Of a stretch of 64,000 bases of DNA, positions 11,657 through 23,114 are shown in pieces. How positions within the stretch are numbered: position 1 is the stretch's first letter; every line of letters begins with the position of its first letter. The notes beneath the pieces are model-generated. The model had not been told where the DNA came from, searched no databases, and saw only the letters and a list, made by a program, of their open reading frames with translations. Origin of the DNA: Sorghum bicolor (taxonomy: Eukaryota; Streptophyta; Magnoliopsida; Poales; Poaceae); contig NC_012873.2 of assembly GCF_000003195.3 (NCBI RefSeq), positions 5,045,894-5,109,893 on the forward strand. The letters run 5' to 3'. Both the position numbers and the translations under genes were made by a program.

Positions 11657-13227
11657 TGATTGTCGCGGAAGACAGGTGAGATTATTTGGGGTTGCCTCCG
11701 CGTCCCGTGCGATCCCGTAACCCGTGCTTAGGAGGTAGAAGGGTGTAAAAAGAAATAAAAAATAAAAAAGAATTCTTGATGCGAATATACAAGAGACAAA
11801 GAATATATAAATGTAATATATTTTTACAATAGTTGAAGAGACGATGATAAGCGATTGGTGTGTCTATGGTCGATGAGTTCATAACATGAAAGGCGATGAG
11901 AACCGATAGAAAGCGATAGGTGTGTCTATAGTCGGTGCGCAAGATATGTCACATCGTCTCCCATCGTCTCCGAAATTATGGGGATTAGGACACTAAATAA
12001 AAGAGTGGTACCGCTGCCGATGGGAGGGCACCGCACGGGGATGCCGCCACTCCGCCTCCGTCTGGATTCCCTAAGCAGCCGCACACCCACACCCACGAAC
12101 GAATCGCGTCCGCAGTCCGTGCTTCCACCCGTGACTGCATCGACCGTCGGTGCACCCCCACGGCCTCCGACCCTGCTCGTGCTGGATGGAAGTGTGAAAT
12201 GACTCTATTGTCCTTCAACGAATTAAATCAATAAAAATGATTATTTTGCGAAGGCGATAGGAAACGATTCCAACCATTGTAAGAGGCCTCGGTAGGTATA
12301 TCAACAATGCGACAAAAACCTCAGATGCTTCATATACTTTTTAAGAAAAGACGGCAAAAGCTTTGATGTTGTTTTTATTAGACGATACAAAAAACACAAG
12401 ATTATTTATATTTGACAAGTATAAACCTAAATAAAATCTATAACTAAGTTATACCGTCTCAGCCCCGGCAGGAGCAGCATCGTGCGGTCGAACTAACACC
12501 GAGGAATGGAGATGAGCTCGCCGAAGGTCATTGTCACCGCTGCGCACAGCCGCTCCCACCGTCGATCTCTCACGAGGGAGGAGTAAGGGGAACGAGTTTG
12601 GAGAGGAAGGAGGAGAGGCAACGACAACAGCAATACTTGTAGGGCAGAAATTTCACCGGTGTGGAACACGCTCGAGGAGGTTTTACCTTTCCGCACGAGC
12701 CCACGCCACACCCGCCTCCCCACCAATCGCCCCTAAAATCGGTCGCCGAGCGCCGTGAGCAGCCGAGCTTGGAAACAACGAACCTAGTGGTGTTTCCCCA
12801 GGTCCAGGCGGCGGCGCCCTTTTTGGCTCCGCGAGGCCGAGCTCTAAGGCAGGGCAAGATGCCAAACAAGTTGTGTTGCAGTCCAACAGTGCAACCGGGC
12901 TACTGCACGCCCCCCCAAACCCGCCCTAAGAGAGCACAAGGGGTGTGACCACGTGAGAGCAGCGGCCTGCAGAGGCAGAGAAGACTTAGGAGCAGAGTGG
13001 CATCGTAGACCGTGACAGGTTGAGCTCGCGGACACTAGGACGATGAGGAAACGAAAATATCTACGTTTTGAAAACACGTATGTTTCTATTCCTACGCTAT
13101 AAAATGACATCCTAAATTTTCGAGGAGGGGAATGGCTGCTAAGTGCGAGGAATTTCAGTCCATTCACGTTTTGTTTTAGAGAACAAAATCACTATTACAT
13201 TGGAAGTAGCACCAAATTTCTCATTAA
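11657..13227. other. Intergenic DNA with GC-rich patches, no recognised gene
   Basis: Two GC-rich patches (about 11990-12200 and 12460-13040) give several short overlapping frames on both strands, none with a family signature. A 12-20 base phrase around GGTGTGTCTATRGTCG recurs near 11859 and 11919. Possibly decayed gene or transposon cargo. Confidence 0.4.
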
Positions 13228-13471
13228 GGCTTTGTTTACTTGCAAAAAATTTTGCAAAGTGTGACCAGTAGCACTTTCGTTTGTATTTGATAAATATTAT
13301 TAAATTATAGTCTAATTAGGCTTAAAAATTCGTCTCATAATTATATACAAATTGTGTAATTAGTTATTTTTTTATCTATATTTAATGTTCTATACATATA
13401 CCGCAAGATTCGATGTGACAGAAAATCTGAAAAATTAAGCGAAATGCTTTAGAAATGCTTTAGAAACTAAA
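13228..13471. mobile_element. Tourist-like MITE (TAAACAAGGCC family)
   Basis: Starts GGCTTTGTTTACTTGC after a TAA, carries AGCACTTTCGTTTGTATTTG and GATTCGATGTGACAG, and ends near AGAAACTAAAGAC. It lies about 70 bp upstream of the TATA box of the next gene. Confidence 0.7.
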
Positions 13472-13541
13472 GACGACATGTGAGATAGCGAGCGCCCGCC
13501 TGGCGGCGCGCGCCCACGCCGGCCGCCGCCTCCGCCGCCTC

Positions 13542-13548
13542 TATATAA
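13542..13548 (+). promoter_or_regulatory. TATA box of the 13695 gene
   Basis: TATATAA. Transcription is expected near 13573, so an ATG at 13571 is probably not in the transcript and the first usable AUG is 13695. Confidence 0.55.
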
Positions 13549-13694
13549 CTTCGCTCACCCTCACCTCCCAATGGCAAACAGCCTTGGAATCCTCCAGAAT
13601 ACTTCCTCCCACGCCTCTTCCCTCCCCTCCTCGCCCAACGCCCATAGCGTCTTCCCTCCCCTCCTTCCCTACGGTGTCCAACCTCTCCTCCCCT

Positions 13695-16600
13695 ATGGCG
13701 TCCGACCACATCCCCTCCTCCCCGTCCTCCCGCACCTCCGACGCCTCCTCCACCTCCACCACGTCCCTCCCCTGCTCCTACATCACGGTGGCTTCGGTGG
13801 ACGAGATGCGGTTCGCCTTGAGGTGCGAGACTCCCGAGGTGCAGGTGAAGTTCGAACTCGCAGCGGACTCCTCCTTGGCCGCGGCTCATAAGCTGTGGGA
13901 GCTGGTGAGCGCTCATCAGCGCGGCGGCGATGCCGAGCTCAGCAATCCTGACTGCCTTAGCAACAAGGAGGAGGCGCTCAGATGCGTCAAGAGCAAGCTG
14001 GAGAGATTACGGCGTTGGGAGCGCCACCTAGATCGCAAGCGCGGCAAGGTGATGGAACAGGTGTCTACGCTGAACGAGGTGATCGACGTTGGGGGACCAG
14101 GTGCTCGTCCGGGATATCAACCGCACCGCTGCACCGGGCTCTCAGCGGACATCGACATCGACCAGGTGCGGTTGCTCAGTGGTACGGTTTTAGGTTGTGT
14201 GGCAGTACCATTTGGGGCTGGGACTTACGGTTTTGGGTTGCGTTGGGAGAGTACGGGGCTTGGACTTCAATTTGTTCACGATTTTGGTTTGCGGTGGGGA
14301 TGTGCCATTTGAGATGCGAATGGACGAATTTGGGCAATTTGGTGATGATTTGGGGATGCGAATGGTTTGGTGATGATTTGGTGCCTTTAATAGACCGTAA
14401 GAAACAGGGTGAGATAATGTTCATAGTTATACACAACATGCTCGATTACAATGTCTGTTGGTGAAAGAAAAATGAGCTGTGCTATTTCGCTTGTATGCTG
14501 GTTCAGATATCCAGTGATGGTATATTCTTGCAATTTTTTAATATAACGTGCTATGCTAGTTACTGTCCGTACTGTCGGGGAGTTACCTGTAGGCTGTAGG
14601 TAAAGGCATTTAGGAAAGATAATCACGCTATAGGTGCTGGTGATTACAATGTCACTGGGTAATTGATCTGTCAATAATTTTAGTTCACCTGCCTTTTGCT
14701 GAAATCTGTTGTGAACCTGGCCGATTCACGTCCCAGCTGTAATATTGGTTGACTGACTTGTATTTAGTACTATCTCATCTGGATATTTTTATACTTATCA
14801 TCAACATAAGTTTTGCTCCTAGCTAAGAGCCTAAGAGCGGATGACTTCCATGGGAAATAAAATAGAACAAAAACTTATTGATGATGTGTTGCATGTGGTT
14901 TGGACTGCTATATCAGTTATGTTAGATGCAAAAAAATGCACCTGAGTTGTTACCAGCCTGAATGAGGTGGTGTCTTCCTCTTTTTCTACCTTAAGTCTTC
15001 AGTCTTCAGTTTTTTGTTCAATGACCCGTGCTTGATTCATAGTAGAGTTGATTGAGGAAAACATTAGTAACATCCTTGCTCACATACTGCTGAATCGTTG
15101 TCTGCCTCTTGTATGACATTTGTTTGCTCCTTTCACTTATTTTTTCGAACACGGTCAAAAGTGCACAAAGAAAAATAACCAAACACAACACCTGAACATG
15201 ATGCACTCAGAAAAGTGCACAAGCCACACTAGAAACCTGCACCCACTAAGCAGGCCCTGACCCTGGAAGCGCCACAGTACGTTCCTACTTCGATCACTAT
15301 TATCCCTGTATGTATTCCTTCTATTTGTATTAGTTGTTTCTTTATGAGGGTTTCTAGTGGCCTGCCTCCAGTAATTATAGGAAAGACATTGAAATGCCTG
15401 TCTTGAAGTAGTCTGGGACGTTTGGTTTCTAATGGTATAAATATCAGGCCACAAAATGTGTGGTTAACCTGACATTTCTGACTGTGTGGCTAACCTGCGA
15501 AATTCAGCATCCAACCCTGACTTGCCTTCTTTTCAATATTTCATTGTTGGTTTTCCAACATCGTGTTACAAAATTGTGGGCGAGCACGAATTTCAAGTCA
15601 CTACCTGCTTCTTTTTTTTCTCTCTAAAAACACTACCTGCTTCTTTCTTGTTTATTAGCCTGTCAGGCTGCATAAATAACATTCCATGTTATAAAATGCT
15701 TGTAGCCTAATACACTTGCGGTTCTACAAATTTTCTACCATCAGTCAGTTGGGAGCACAAAAATATATTGTTTGCTAGTGGTGCTGAATTCTGTCTTGAT
15801 TTTTTGTGAACTATGCAGTAATGGAAAACCACAAGCTGAAACATGGTAAAAAAAAGTATAACTAAGCAACAGTAATCAAGCAAAACAATTCAGCACTAAC
15901 TAAAAATTCACTAACATTTTCTCTCTTTTCAGTCAGTTGACCTCTGCTGCTCGTACACTTTGTTGTAATGTGCATGATGTTTTTCCATTCCATGTTTTTT
16001 TGGGACCGATGGGGGATGATTTTGGTTTGCGCTGGGAGATGCGATTTGGGGGCGAATTTGGGTGCGATTGGGGAGTGTGTGGGTTCAATTCTTCTACTGG
16101 CTTGAATTCGCAATGAATTCCGTTCGGGCACGATTCGATTTTGGGGAGTGTGTTTGGTCTAATTCTTCGCTGGTTCGTTACTGGCTTCAATTAGTGACTA
16201 ATTCGAGCACGATTTGATTTGGTATCTGGAAGTGCTGAATTGGTGTGTGTACTTCCTAATCTCACAGATTTATATGCCTTGTATGGCTTTAATCGCTTCC
16301 CTTCACTGAGCATAGATGCTGTATGACTAACAAAGTTCCTTTGTGTGTGGGAGCTGGGATCGTAGTTAGAAAATGCAATGACAGAAATTGTGAGCATGTT
16401 TTTTCTGCCTAATCAGAACCATGTTTTTTTTTCCAATTGTTTATACAATAGCCCTACATAGTTTCTTTACTTCTATAATGCCTTTTCCATAAATTGTCAC
16501 TAATCAGGTACTCTATCTTAATTTATTTACGATTGATTTTGGTTTGCGGTGGCAGAAAGTTGACGAGAAGGAGATGAGGGGACACATCGAGGCCATCCGG

Positions 16601-16918
16601 GCCCTCCTCCTGCAGGGCTCCCCAGGTAGCCCGGCAACAGATGGAGGCAAATATTCCTTGCAGAGCTGCTTGGATCGTGAGGCCGAAGAGCAGCTCGACA
16701 TTGCCCGCTTCAACCTCGCCTACCTGCAGCTAAAAGCCACAGGACTGGAGCTCCTGAGCGGTCATCTGGTGAGCGGGATCGCAGACCTGGAGAAGCGATT
16801 CATCGACGAGCCTACCCACCTCGGGGCTAGCGACGCAGAGTTTGTCAATTTCATTGAGGTCCCGATGTATGCAGACGAGGCGCCACCTCCCCAAGCGAGC
16901 CATGACTTCTATTGCTGA
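13695..16918 (+). CDS. Protein of unknown function with helical/coiled-coil segments
   Basis: Two exons, 13695-14165 and 16556-16918, joined in phase 0 (CAG|GTGCGG, then GGCAG|AAAGTT), encode 277 aa ending in TGA. The N-terminal 30 residues are Ser/Thr-rich and probably disordered. Charged helical stretches follow: SNKEEALRCVKSKLERLRRW, ERHLDRKRGKVMEQVSTLNE, and in exon 2 DEKEMRGHIEAIRALLL and REAEEQLDIARFNLAYLQLK, suggesting a coiled coil. There is no signal peptide or membrane segment. ATG 13695 is chosen because it is the first AUG after the predicted start site and opens the frame that splices cleanly. I do not recognise the family. Nothing in the neighbourhood indicates a role. Confidence 0.65.
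14166..16555 (+). other. 2.4-kb intron with internal duplications
   Basis: The phrase GATTTTGGTTTGCGGTGG occurs near 14281 and again at the intron's 3' end near 16537, with a related copy near 16018. A unit of about 77 bp beginning GGGGAGTGTGT is tandemly repeated at about 16070-16145 and 16146-16222. The intron seems to have grown by local duplication. Confidence 0.5.
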
Positions 16919-16959
16919 TCGCTCAGCCCGCTGATCACTGCTACAGAGTTTTGTTTGTG

Positions 16960-17170
16960 TCCAGTCGGTCGGGTTTCTGTCAGGAAGGGAGGAAAGTCAA
17001 GGAGAAGACTCTGTTGGGCCGCACGGATTCCTGAACTCGATGATAGCTTAGCTGAACTCTGCCTCTCTGAATCCTGTCACGAAACTGTAATAAGTCGGTC
17101 GGTCTGAAACACCTGTTGGGCCGCACGGATTCCTGAAGACCTGAACTCGTTGATAGCTGAACTCTTCCGC
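16960..17170 (+). repeat. Tandem duplication in the 3' UTR
   Basis: Two copies about 103 bp apart: CTGTTGGGCCGCACGGATTC at 17009 and again at 17112, each followed by CCTGAACTCG and GATAGCT...GAACTCT. A preceding CAGTCGGTCGG / AAGTCGGTCGG pair belongs to the same unit. It lies in the probable 3' UTR of the unknown-function gene. Confidence 0.75.
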
Positions 17171-17479
17171 ATTCTTCTTCTGTATATAATAGTGTGTTCG
17201 TCGCTACGTCAGTCATGTCTGAATTCTGATGAACCTGTGCTGTCCACGATCAGGCTCTGTGGGAAGCCAACTCACATGTGTGCTGCCTCGGGTTTGGCTG
17301 TTGCTCTGTACAGTTCCGCGTCTTGCCACTATTGAATCGGAGATGTTCACATGCAGTTTAAACTCCCAAACCGTAGAAAAGATTAAAGTGTTGTGCCAAA
17401 AGTATTGGAATTTATAAAGATACTCGACCAATTATCGAGCTGATAGTGTCAAACACCGAATTACGGAATGAGATCTTCT

Positions 17480-18670
17480 GCCGTTGCGCACATCGGCTCC
17501 TCGCTACCACAATCTGCCCACGACTGCCGAGAAAAGGGCCTAAACTGCCAAGAAAATAATTCTTGGCCACAAACCGTCACGCAAACTCCGTTATAGATGA
17601 CGATTTGGGTACTCAAGGATGATTTCTTTGGAGACTAGGACCATACTTAATTTGTCGCAGGGACAAGAAATAAAGAAAATAATTCCTAACCCGTCAAGGC
17701 CATAAAGCTCTAAGTTAAATCCTTGGCAGTTTTGACACTTAAGGATGATTTTCTTAGCTAGAATCATACTTAATTTTTCATAGGGACAAGAAATCAAGAA
17801 AATATTCCTAACCGTTAAGGAAGTTGGTTTCCTTGACGGCCCTCAACCTCCAATAAAATATAGAGCTATAGCAACAAAAAAAAGCAGTGTCATCAACCTC
17901 TAATCTAAGTTAAAGATAGTAGACAAGAGAAATTAGCTTTTTTTTGGCGATTTTGGCACTCAAGAATGGTATTCTTGGAGGCTAGAATCAATTTGTTACA
18001 TGGACAAGAAATAAAAAAAAATCCTAACCATCAAGGAAATTAGTTTCCTCTTGTGCCATCAACCTCAAAAAAAATATAGAGCAATATATAGCAAAAAAAC
18101 ATAAATCAATTGAAGCGACACCTCGTTAGATTCAAACATGTGACCTATTGCTTCAAATGAAAAGCACTTACCACTACACCTCAAAGCAACTTGTGATTAA
18201 GTGATTTTTTTTTCTTTTTCATCCACTTTGTTGAATCTTGTAATAATATTTGAGATCCTAAACGATTTCAAATGTAAAAGTTTTAGATCTCATCGAATAC
18301 TATAACTTTGGTTTTGGTCATATCTTCATCCGAGGCCATTTGGAAAATTCAAAAAAAATTAAGGCTCTAAGAATTACTTAGATGTTTCAAATTACAATCA
18401 AGAACATATAAATCACCTTGGCGGTTTCGAATAGCACTCAAGGAAATACAAATTACCTTGGCAGAAAATTGGCAATTACCTTGACGGTTTATAAGTAATA
18501 CTGAAGGAAACATGGAATTATCTTCACGGTTTCGTTTATCGTACTCAAGAATATCTATTTCCTTGAAGGTCTATGTCTACAGCCACGACAACTACAACTT
18601 CCTTAACGGTTTTATTCTGACCTCAAGGAAATCTTTAGCGCTCAAGATTATTCAGTACTGCCTCTCTTGA
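17480..18670. mobile_element. CACTA-like subterminal repeat field (remnant)
   Basis: Degenerate units built on CCTTGACGGTTT...ACTCAAGGAAA occur many times in both orientations (for example near 17690, 17820, 18415, 18430, 18475, 18535, 18600). CACTA (En/Spm) elements of grasses carry such short subterminal repeats. I cannot find matching CACTA termini or a transposase, so this is either a decayed non-autonomous copy or an unrelated repeat cluster. Confidence 0.4.
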
Positions 18671-19304
18671 GTCATCCTAGCAGTTACGGGTGGGTTACAA
18701 AGGCCCATCTGAGCCCATGACATCCGCCAGTCTTCCGGTCCGAGGCTCCGAGCAGACCGGAGCAATGCGCCGGCAGATGTGTGGTTGTGGGCCACATGTG
18801 CATGCTAATTTTTCTTCGTAATGGCCCATCGACGCTGTAGGCCGTGCAAGCAAAGAAGAGACAATGCAACTCGATACCTCGCACCTGACCGTGCGTTCGC
18901 CGAGTTATTTTCGTTTTTTCGTTTGTCTTTTTTTTTTGCCTTTTGCCTATACCTTATTTTTTTCTTTTTATTCTTTCTAATTTTATTTTTCCTTTCACTA
19001 TTTATAGCAAGGAATATTCCAAGGATGGCCCCGTCATATCCCCTTTTTCCCCTTTTAAGACTCCGCTTGCTTATTTTATAAGCCGTATTTTTTTTTGCAC
19101 CACAATGTTTTTATCTCATAATATATCAGTGAACTTTTCAGATCAACTAACAATCGTAATAAAACAGTAGCCTTGCCAGCAAAGCTATATTATATACTCC
19201 AAAACGAAAGGCGCCGGCAACATGTTTACACTAATATCTAGCCTCCTTCTCGTGCCGTCCCAAATCAGCCTCTGTGTACACAATCGATGGACCAGTAGTT
19301 TCTC
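18671..19304. other. Intergenic spacer, 3' side of the CASP-like gene
   Basis: Contains a T-rich tract (18905-19000). The left part is moderately GC-rich; no gene is recognised. Confidence 0.4.
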
Positions 19305-20470
19305 CTAGACCTGCTGCACCTGCACGCACGGGGAGCAGGGGCGGCGGCGGCGGAAGAGGTCCCGCGCGGAGAAGGCGGAGAGGACGGCCATCCCCGCGGC
19401 GGCCACCAGGCTGCAGACCATCCCCGCGGCGGCCTGCTCGCAGAAGCGGGTGTAGATGTTGCAGAGCTTGCTCCACTGCAGGGCCTCCACGCCCAGCAGC
19501 CCCACGAAGCACGCCTGCAGCGCCGCCACCGTCGTCGCCAACACCATGTACGCGCATCCCTGCAATGCAGCAAACATTTCCTCTTTTCCAATTAATCCCA
19601 ACCCCGACAGTACAAGAGCAAATTTGTATTTGTACAGTAGCAGTAACCGTCACTGTCAGCGTAAGTAGAACTGTACAAGGCACAACAACAGGTAGGGGGA
19701 GACCGGTTGGGGTTGCTATCTTTGTCTTGTCCGGACAGCTCAAAGTCTAAGACGATGCTGGTCCTGGTGTGTAACCCACAGTACTGGTCCTGCACCCACA
19801 TGCAGTTGCAACTGCACGAGTGACTGATTGTTTGCCAAGCTGCCAAGAACTCTGATCGATCGAGCAAGCAGTTGGCCACTAGGGCGAGCGCGAGAGCGAC
19901 GGGTTTAAATGGAAACGGTTGGGGGCACAGCGCAGGGCGATCTGCTCCGGTGCCCGGCAAAATCGAGAGCTAGCTTAGCCAAGACCAAAAGCGTGTGCGC
20001 CGCGCGTCGAGACTCTCGATGGAAACACGACACGTTACCTTGTCGAGGAGGAAGGTGGCGCACGCGACCGCTCTCCTGAGACGCCGGCAGCCGCCGCCGC
20101 CGCCGGCGAGGCGGTCCATGCAGAGGCACCGGGCGAGCTGGGCGGCGTGGTACGCCGCCGCCGCCGCCGCCGCCACGATCAGCACCCTGGCAGGCAGGAA
20201 GGCACACGCAAGGACATCAATCGACGGCGCCGTTTCCAGCGATCTGGCAAGCTAGCCTAGCCCTAGCTAGCTAGCGTGTGGTACGTACCAGAGAGCCTGC
20301 ACGTCCTTGGGGACGGCCTTCTTCTGGACGAAGATCACGGTCTTGGTCTCCGCGCTGAACCCCAGCAGCAGCGCCCCCGCCGCCGCCATCGCCGCGCACG
20401 CCGCCCGCAGGACGCGCTCCGTCCTCACCGACGACGGCGGCGGCGGCGGACGCGGCTGCCCCGCTGCCAT
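19305..20470 (-). CDS. CASPL2C: CASP-like membrane protein, subfamily 2 (2C-like)
   Basis: Four-helix plasma-membrane protein of the CASP/CASPL (DUF588) family; founding members scaffold the Casparian strip. Three minus-strand exons: 20470-20289, 20186-20039 and 19559-19305, joined as L-W across intron 1 (one codon split) and K|G across intron 2, giving 194 aa. Predicted helices lie near residues 20-40, 61-81, 98-130 and 152-174. Family hallmarks are a basic residue at the start of helix 1, [16 protein letters not shown] after it, the conserved Asp in helix 3 (LLDKGCAYM), and the extracellular stretch [19 protein letters not shown]. The start is the first ATG after the TATA box. Introns have GTACGT and GTAACG donors. 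Length is normal for the family. Subgroup 2C is assigned from memory of rice sequences. Confidence 0.85.
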
Positions 20471-20580
20471 GTCACTCGCTAGCTCGACCGGCGCACCTCC
20501 TCGCTCGATGTGCTTGTGTGCGCTAGCTTCGGCTTCCTCTCTTTTTCCTCGGCGCAAGCGCAACACGAGTGGGCCTCTCT

Positions 20581-20587
20581 TCTTATA
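20581..20587 (-). promoter_or_regulatory. TATA box of the CASP-like gene
   Basis: TATAAGA on the minus strand, about 110 bp upstream of the ATG. The predicted leader contains no upstream ATG. Confidence 0.5.
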
Positions 20588-21018
20588 GACGTGGACAGGC
20601 ACAGGCAGGGCAACGTCCGCGCCGCGCCACGCACCGGTGTGTAACGTGTGTGTCCAGCTTCCTCGGCGTTGGATCAGCTGATCAGCTTACCGGACGGACA
20701 CAACACAATACAGAGCCAATCCAACTAGTAGTACGGAGTAGCATTTGTCTCGCCAACTGGTGATAGTTCACGCTAAGTTTGAGTTTGACATCACTAATGG
20801 GTCGTCATAACTGGAGAACCACGCGACCTAACAACTACGTACGCTGCCGATCGAGTTGGCGTATGTATTCTTTGTTTGTTCCCTAAATCTTCTGTATCAA
20901 ACTACTGTTTACATTCTAATTAAATTCCGGTAAGGGTCTTAAAAACCCTCCTCATGTTCCTTTCAAAAAAAAAAACAATGGCTTGTAAATATCCAACAAC
21001 ACTATTTAGTAGCAGTTA

Positions 21019-21260
21019 CTTCCTTTTTTTTCAGAATACATGGCATTTTTTACTTTTACACATCTTGTTTGACCATTCATTTTATTCAGAAATTTTTTGT
21101 ATAAATATTAATTTTTCTTTTGTTATGACATGTTATCGTTAGAGAGATACTTTAATAATATAACTTATTTATTTTATTATTTGTACAAAAACACTGTATG
21201 AGACAAATGGTTAAACATGATATAAGTTAAAAGTGTCATCTATCTTTGGGGCCGAGGGAG
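21019..21260. mobile_element. Stowaway-like MITE, degenerate
   Basis: Begins after TA with CTTCCTTTTTTTTCAG and ends GGGGCCGAGGGAG followed by TA. The interior has the usual GACAAATGGTTAAACATG phrase. Confidence 0.55.
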
Positions 21261-21345
21261 TAGACAGTTACATGCATGTGTGGACCTTTTAAGGTGAAGT
21301 TTTACATCAATCAAATACTCCTACTAGACAATCTGTTCTTAAGTA

Positions 21346-21584
21346 CTCCCACCATATACCAAACATAAGCCACTTTATATGTTTGTCCTGAATCAAACGT
21401 CTTCAACTTCGATCAAGTATATACCAAAATGCAAATAAATAAATAAATAAGTCAGATCCATTAAGGTCTCTATGAAATGAGTTTTGGTAGAACATTTATT
21501 TAAACTCGTAGATGTTAGTATTTCTTTTTAACACTTGGTCACAACTAGTGGAGTTTGACTTACAGTAATTTGGAATGGGTAGAG
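21346..21584. mobile_element. Stowaway-like MITE
   Basis: TA|CTCCCACCATATACCAAAC at the left and TTGGAATGGGTAGAG|TA at the right, with the typical interior GTCAAGTTTGACTTACAG-like sequence. Confidence 0.65.
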
Positions 21585-23114
21585 TATTTATTTATCTTAC
21601 GGTCTATATGCATAATGCCCCTACTGTCATTTATTAGGGGAAAGCACAAAGTAGAGGAGAAGGAGAAGAGAGAAAAAATGTTGTTTTCTTCTTTTCAGAT
21701 GAAGGAATACATAAAATATTTGTCAATATGCTTTAAAATTCCTCGCCACTTTGTTGTTTGAAAAAAAAAACTATTTTCCCCATTCATGAGTAGTATAAAG
21801 TATTATTGTCCATGTGTCTATCGAGGATGAATTATTGGCCATGTTGATTGGGAGTGTAAGCATGTCGTGTAAGGCAATGGAACCATCAGAATTCTTTACT
21901 ATAACACATTAACCACAGAACGGGACATTTAATATTTATTTATAAAAAAGAAAAAAAAAACAGAACGAGACTCGCCACGGCCACATGTTCAGCTTTTTGA
22001 GCCTTAATTAACCCGCATCAAACTCTCAACGGCCTGGAATGCGACGGGTTACTATCTTCAGTCCAATGTATTTCATTTCGAGCTGATGTTGAACTGACAT
22101 TGAAACGAAAAGAAAACCAGTTCGACCAGCACGTGCAAAGTATTTCATTTGCAGCGGATAACAAAAAAATTACAAACTTTAAATTAGTCGATTCGGCGAA
22201 TCCATCTCTTGGATTTATTGAGCTGCCGATCTTTTTTTCCGAGACATTTGATCGGTTCGCAGCTGGCTGTCTTTTCCAGATGGTCCATCGTTTGCAATGA
22301 AGGATCCCAGCCTCTGGTAAGAGTCCATTGCAAAAACAAATGAAGTTTCGGAATTGAAATGGGTGGTCAGATAAATGAAAATTGAGCCTCAAAAATCTGG
22401 ACGCCGTCGTAGTTTAGTCGTCAACGGATCATCAAGTTCACTGTTCCTGCCAATAAATCGAAGATCACTGATCGAAATTAATTGTGAAAGATTACAATTC
22501 GAAGATCACTGTTGAAAATTAATTGCAACCAGGTGCGTGCTACTAACGATGAATGGGGTTGACTCCATCCGATGACAGGTCTACCAATCCAAGTGTTCCA
22601 GGTTTCCCTTTCACTAGAAGAGGGCACTGTCGTTTGAACCCTTCAACGGACTCTAATGTGCCTCAGTTAATGACACACAGGGGTCAAGGATTGCAAAGAT
22701 TGCCCGCTAGGGAAGGGCACAATGAGCAAAGCTAGGAATTGCTTGCCAATACTCCAGGGAACAGATGCTAGATCATCGTATCAATTTGCAGAATGTTACC
22801 AGCAAGAGAGACTCCAACAGCAATGCATCAACATACAAACATAATCTTTGGATTAATCCGCACTGTTACTGTATTCTCCGCAGAAGAGCTAGGGGGGAAA
22901 GATACATAAGCATATGATCCAATCATGTGTCAAACTTAGCAGAGCTATGTTACACAACTAACACAAGCAAACAGGGTGAATTCTGTACAAGATAGCAGAA
23001 CTAGTCATTGTACATTTTAGAAACTTGTCTCAACTGTAACAGGACGGTATAGGAGGCAGAGAACTACTAGTAATTTACAACGCAACCTTGCTTGACCATT
23101 GTAAAGCCACAATG

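Larger units (their letters stand above)
20590..23114. other. Intergenic DNA with two Stowaway-like MITEs
   Basis: Apart from the MITEs at 21019-21260 and 21346-21584 there is no recognisable gene. The right end (about 22700-23114) is probably the 3' UTR of CBP60. Confidence 0.45.

Noticed and set aside
12493..13167. Overlapping frames of 75-107 residues
   Set aside because: No motif or conserved architecture; present on both strands simultaneously.
13571..13891. 106-residue plus-strand frame with its own ATG
   Set aside because: Its ATG is at or before the predicted transcription start, it has a Pro/Leu/His-rich composition typical of a shadow frame, and it overlaps the supported frame that splices to exon 2.
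18821..19081. 86-residue frame that looks like a membrane protein
   Set aside because: The hydrophobic run comes from a poly-T tract; nothing resembles a protein family.
19274..19750. 158-residue Arg/Pro-rich plus-strand frame
   Set aside because: Exact antisense shadow of exon 3 of the CASP-like gene.
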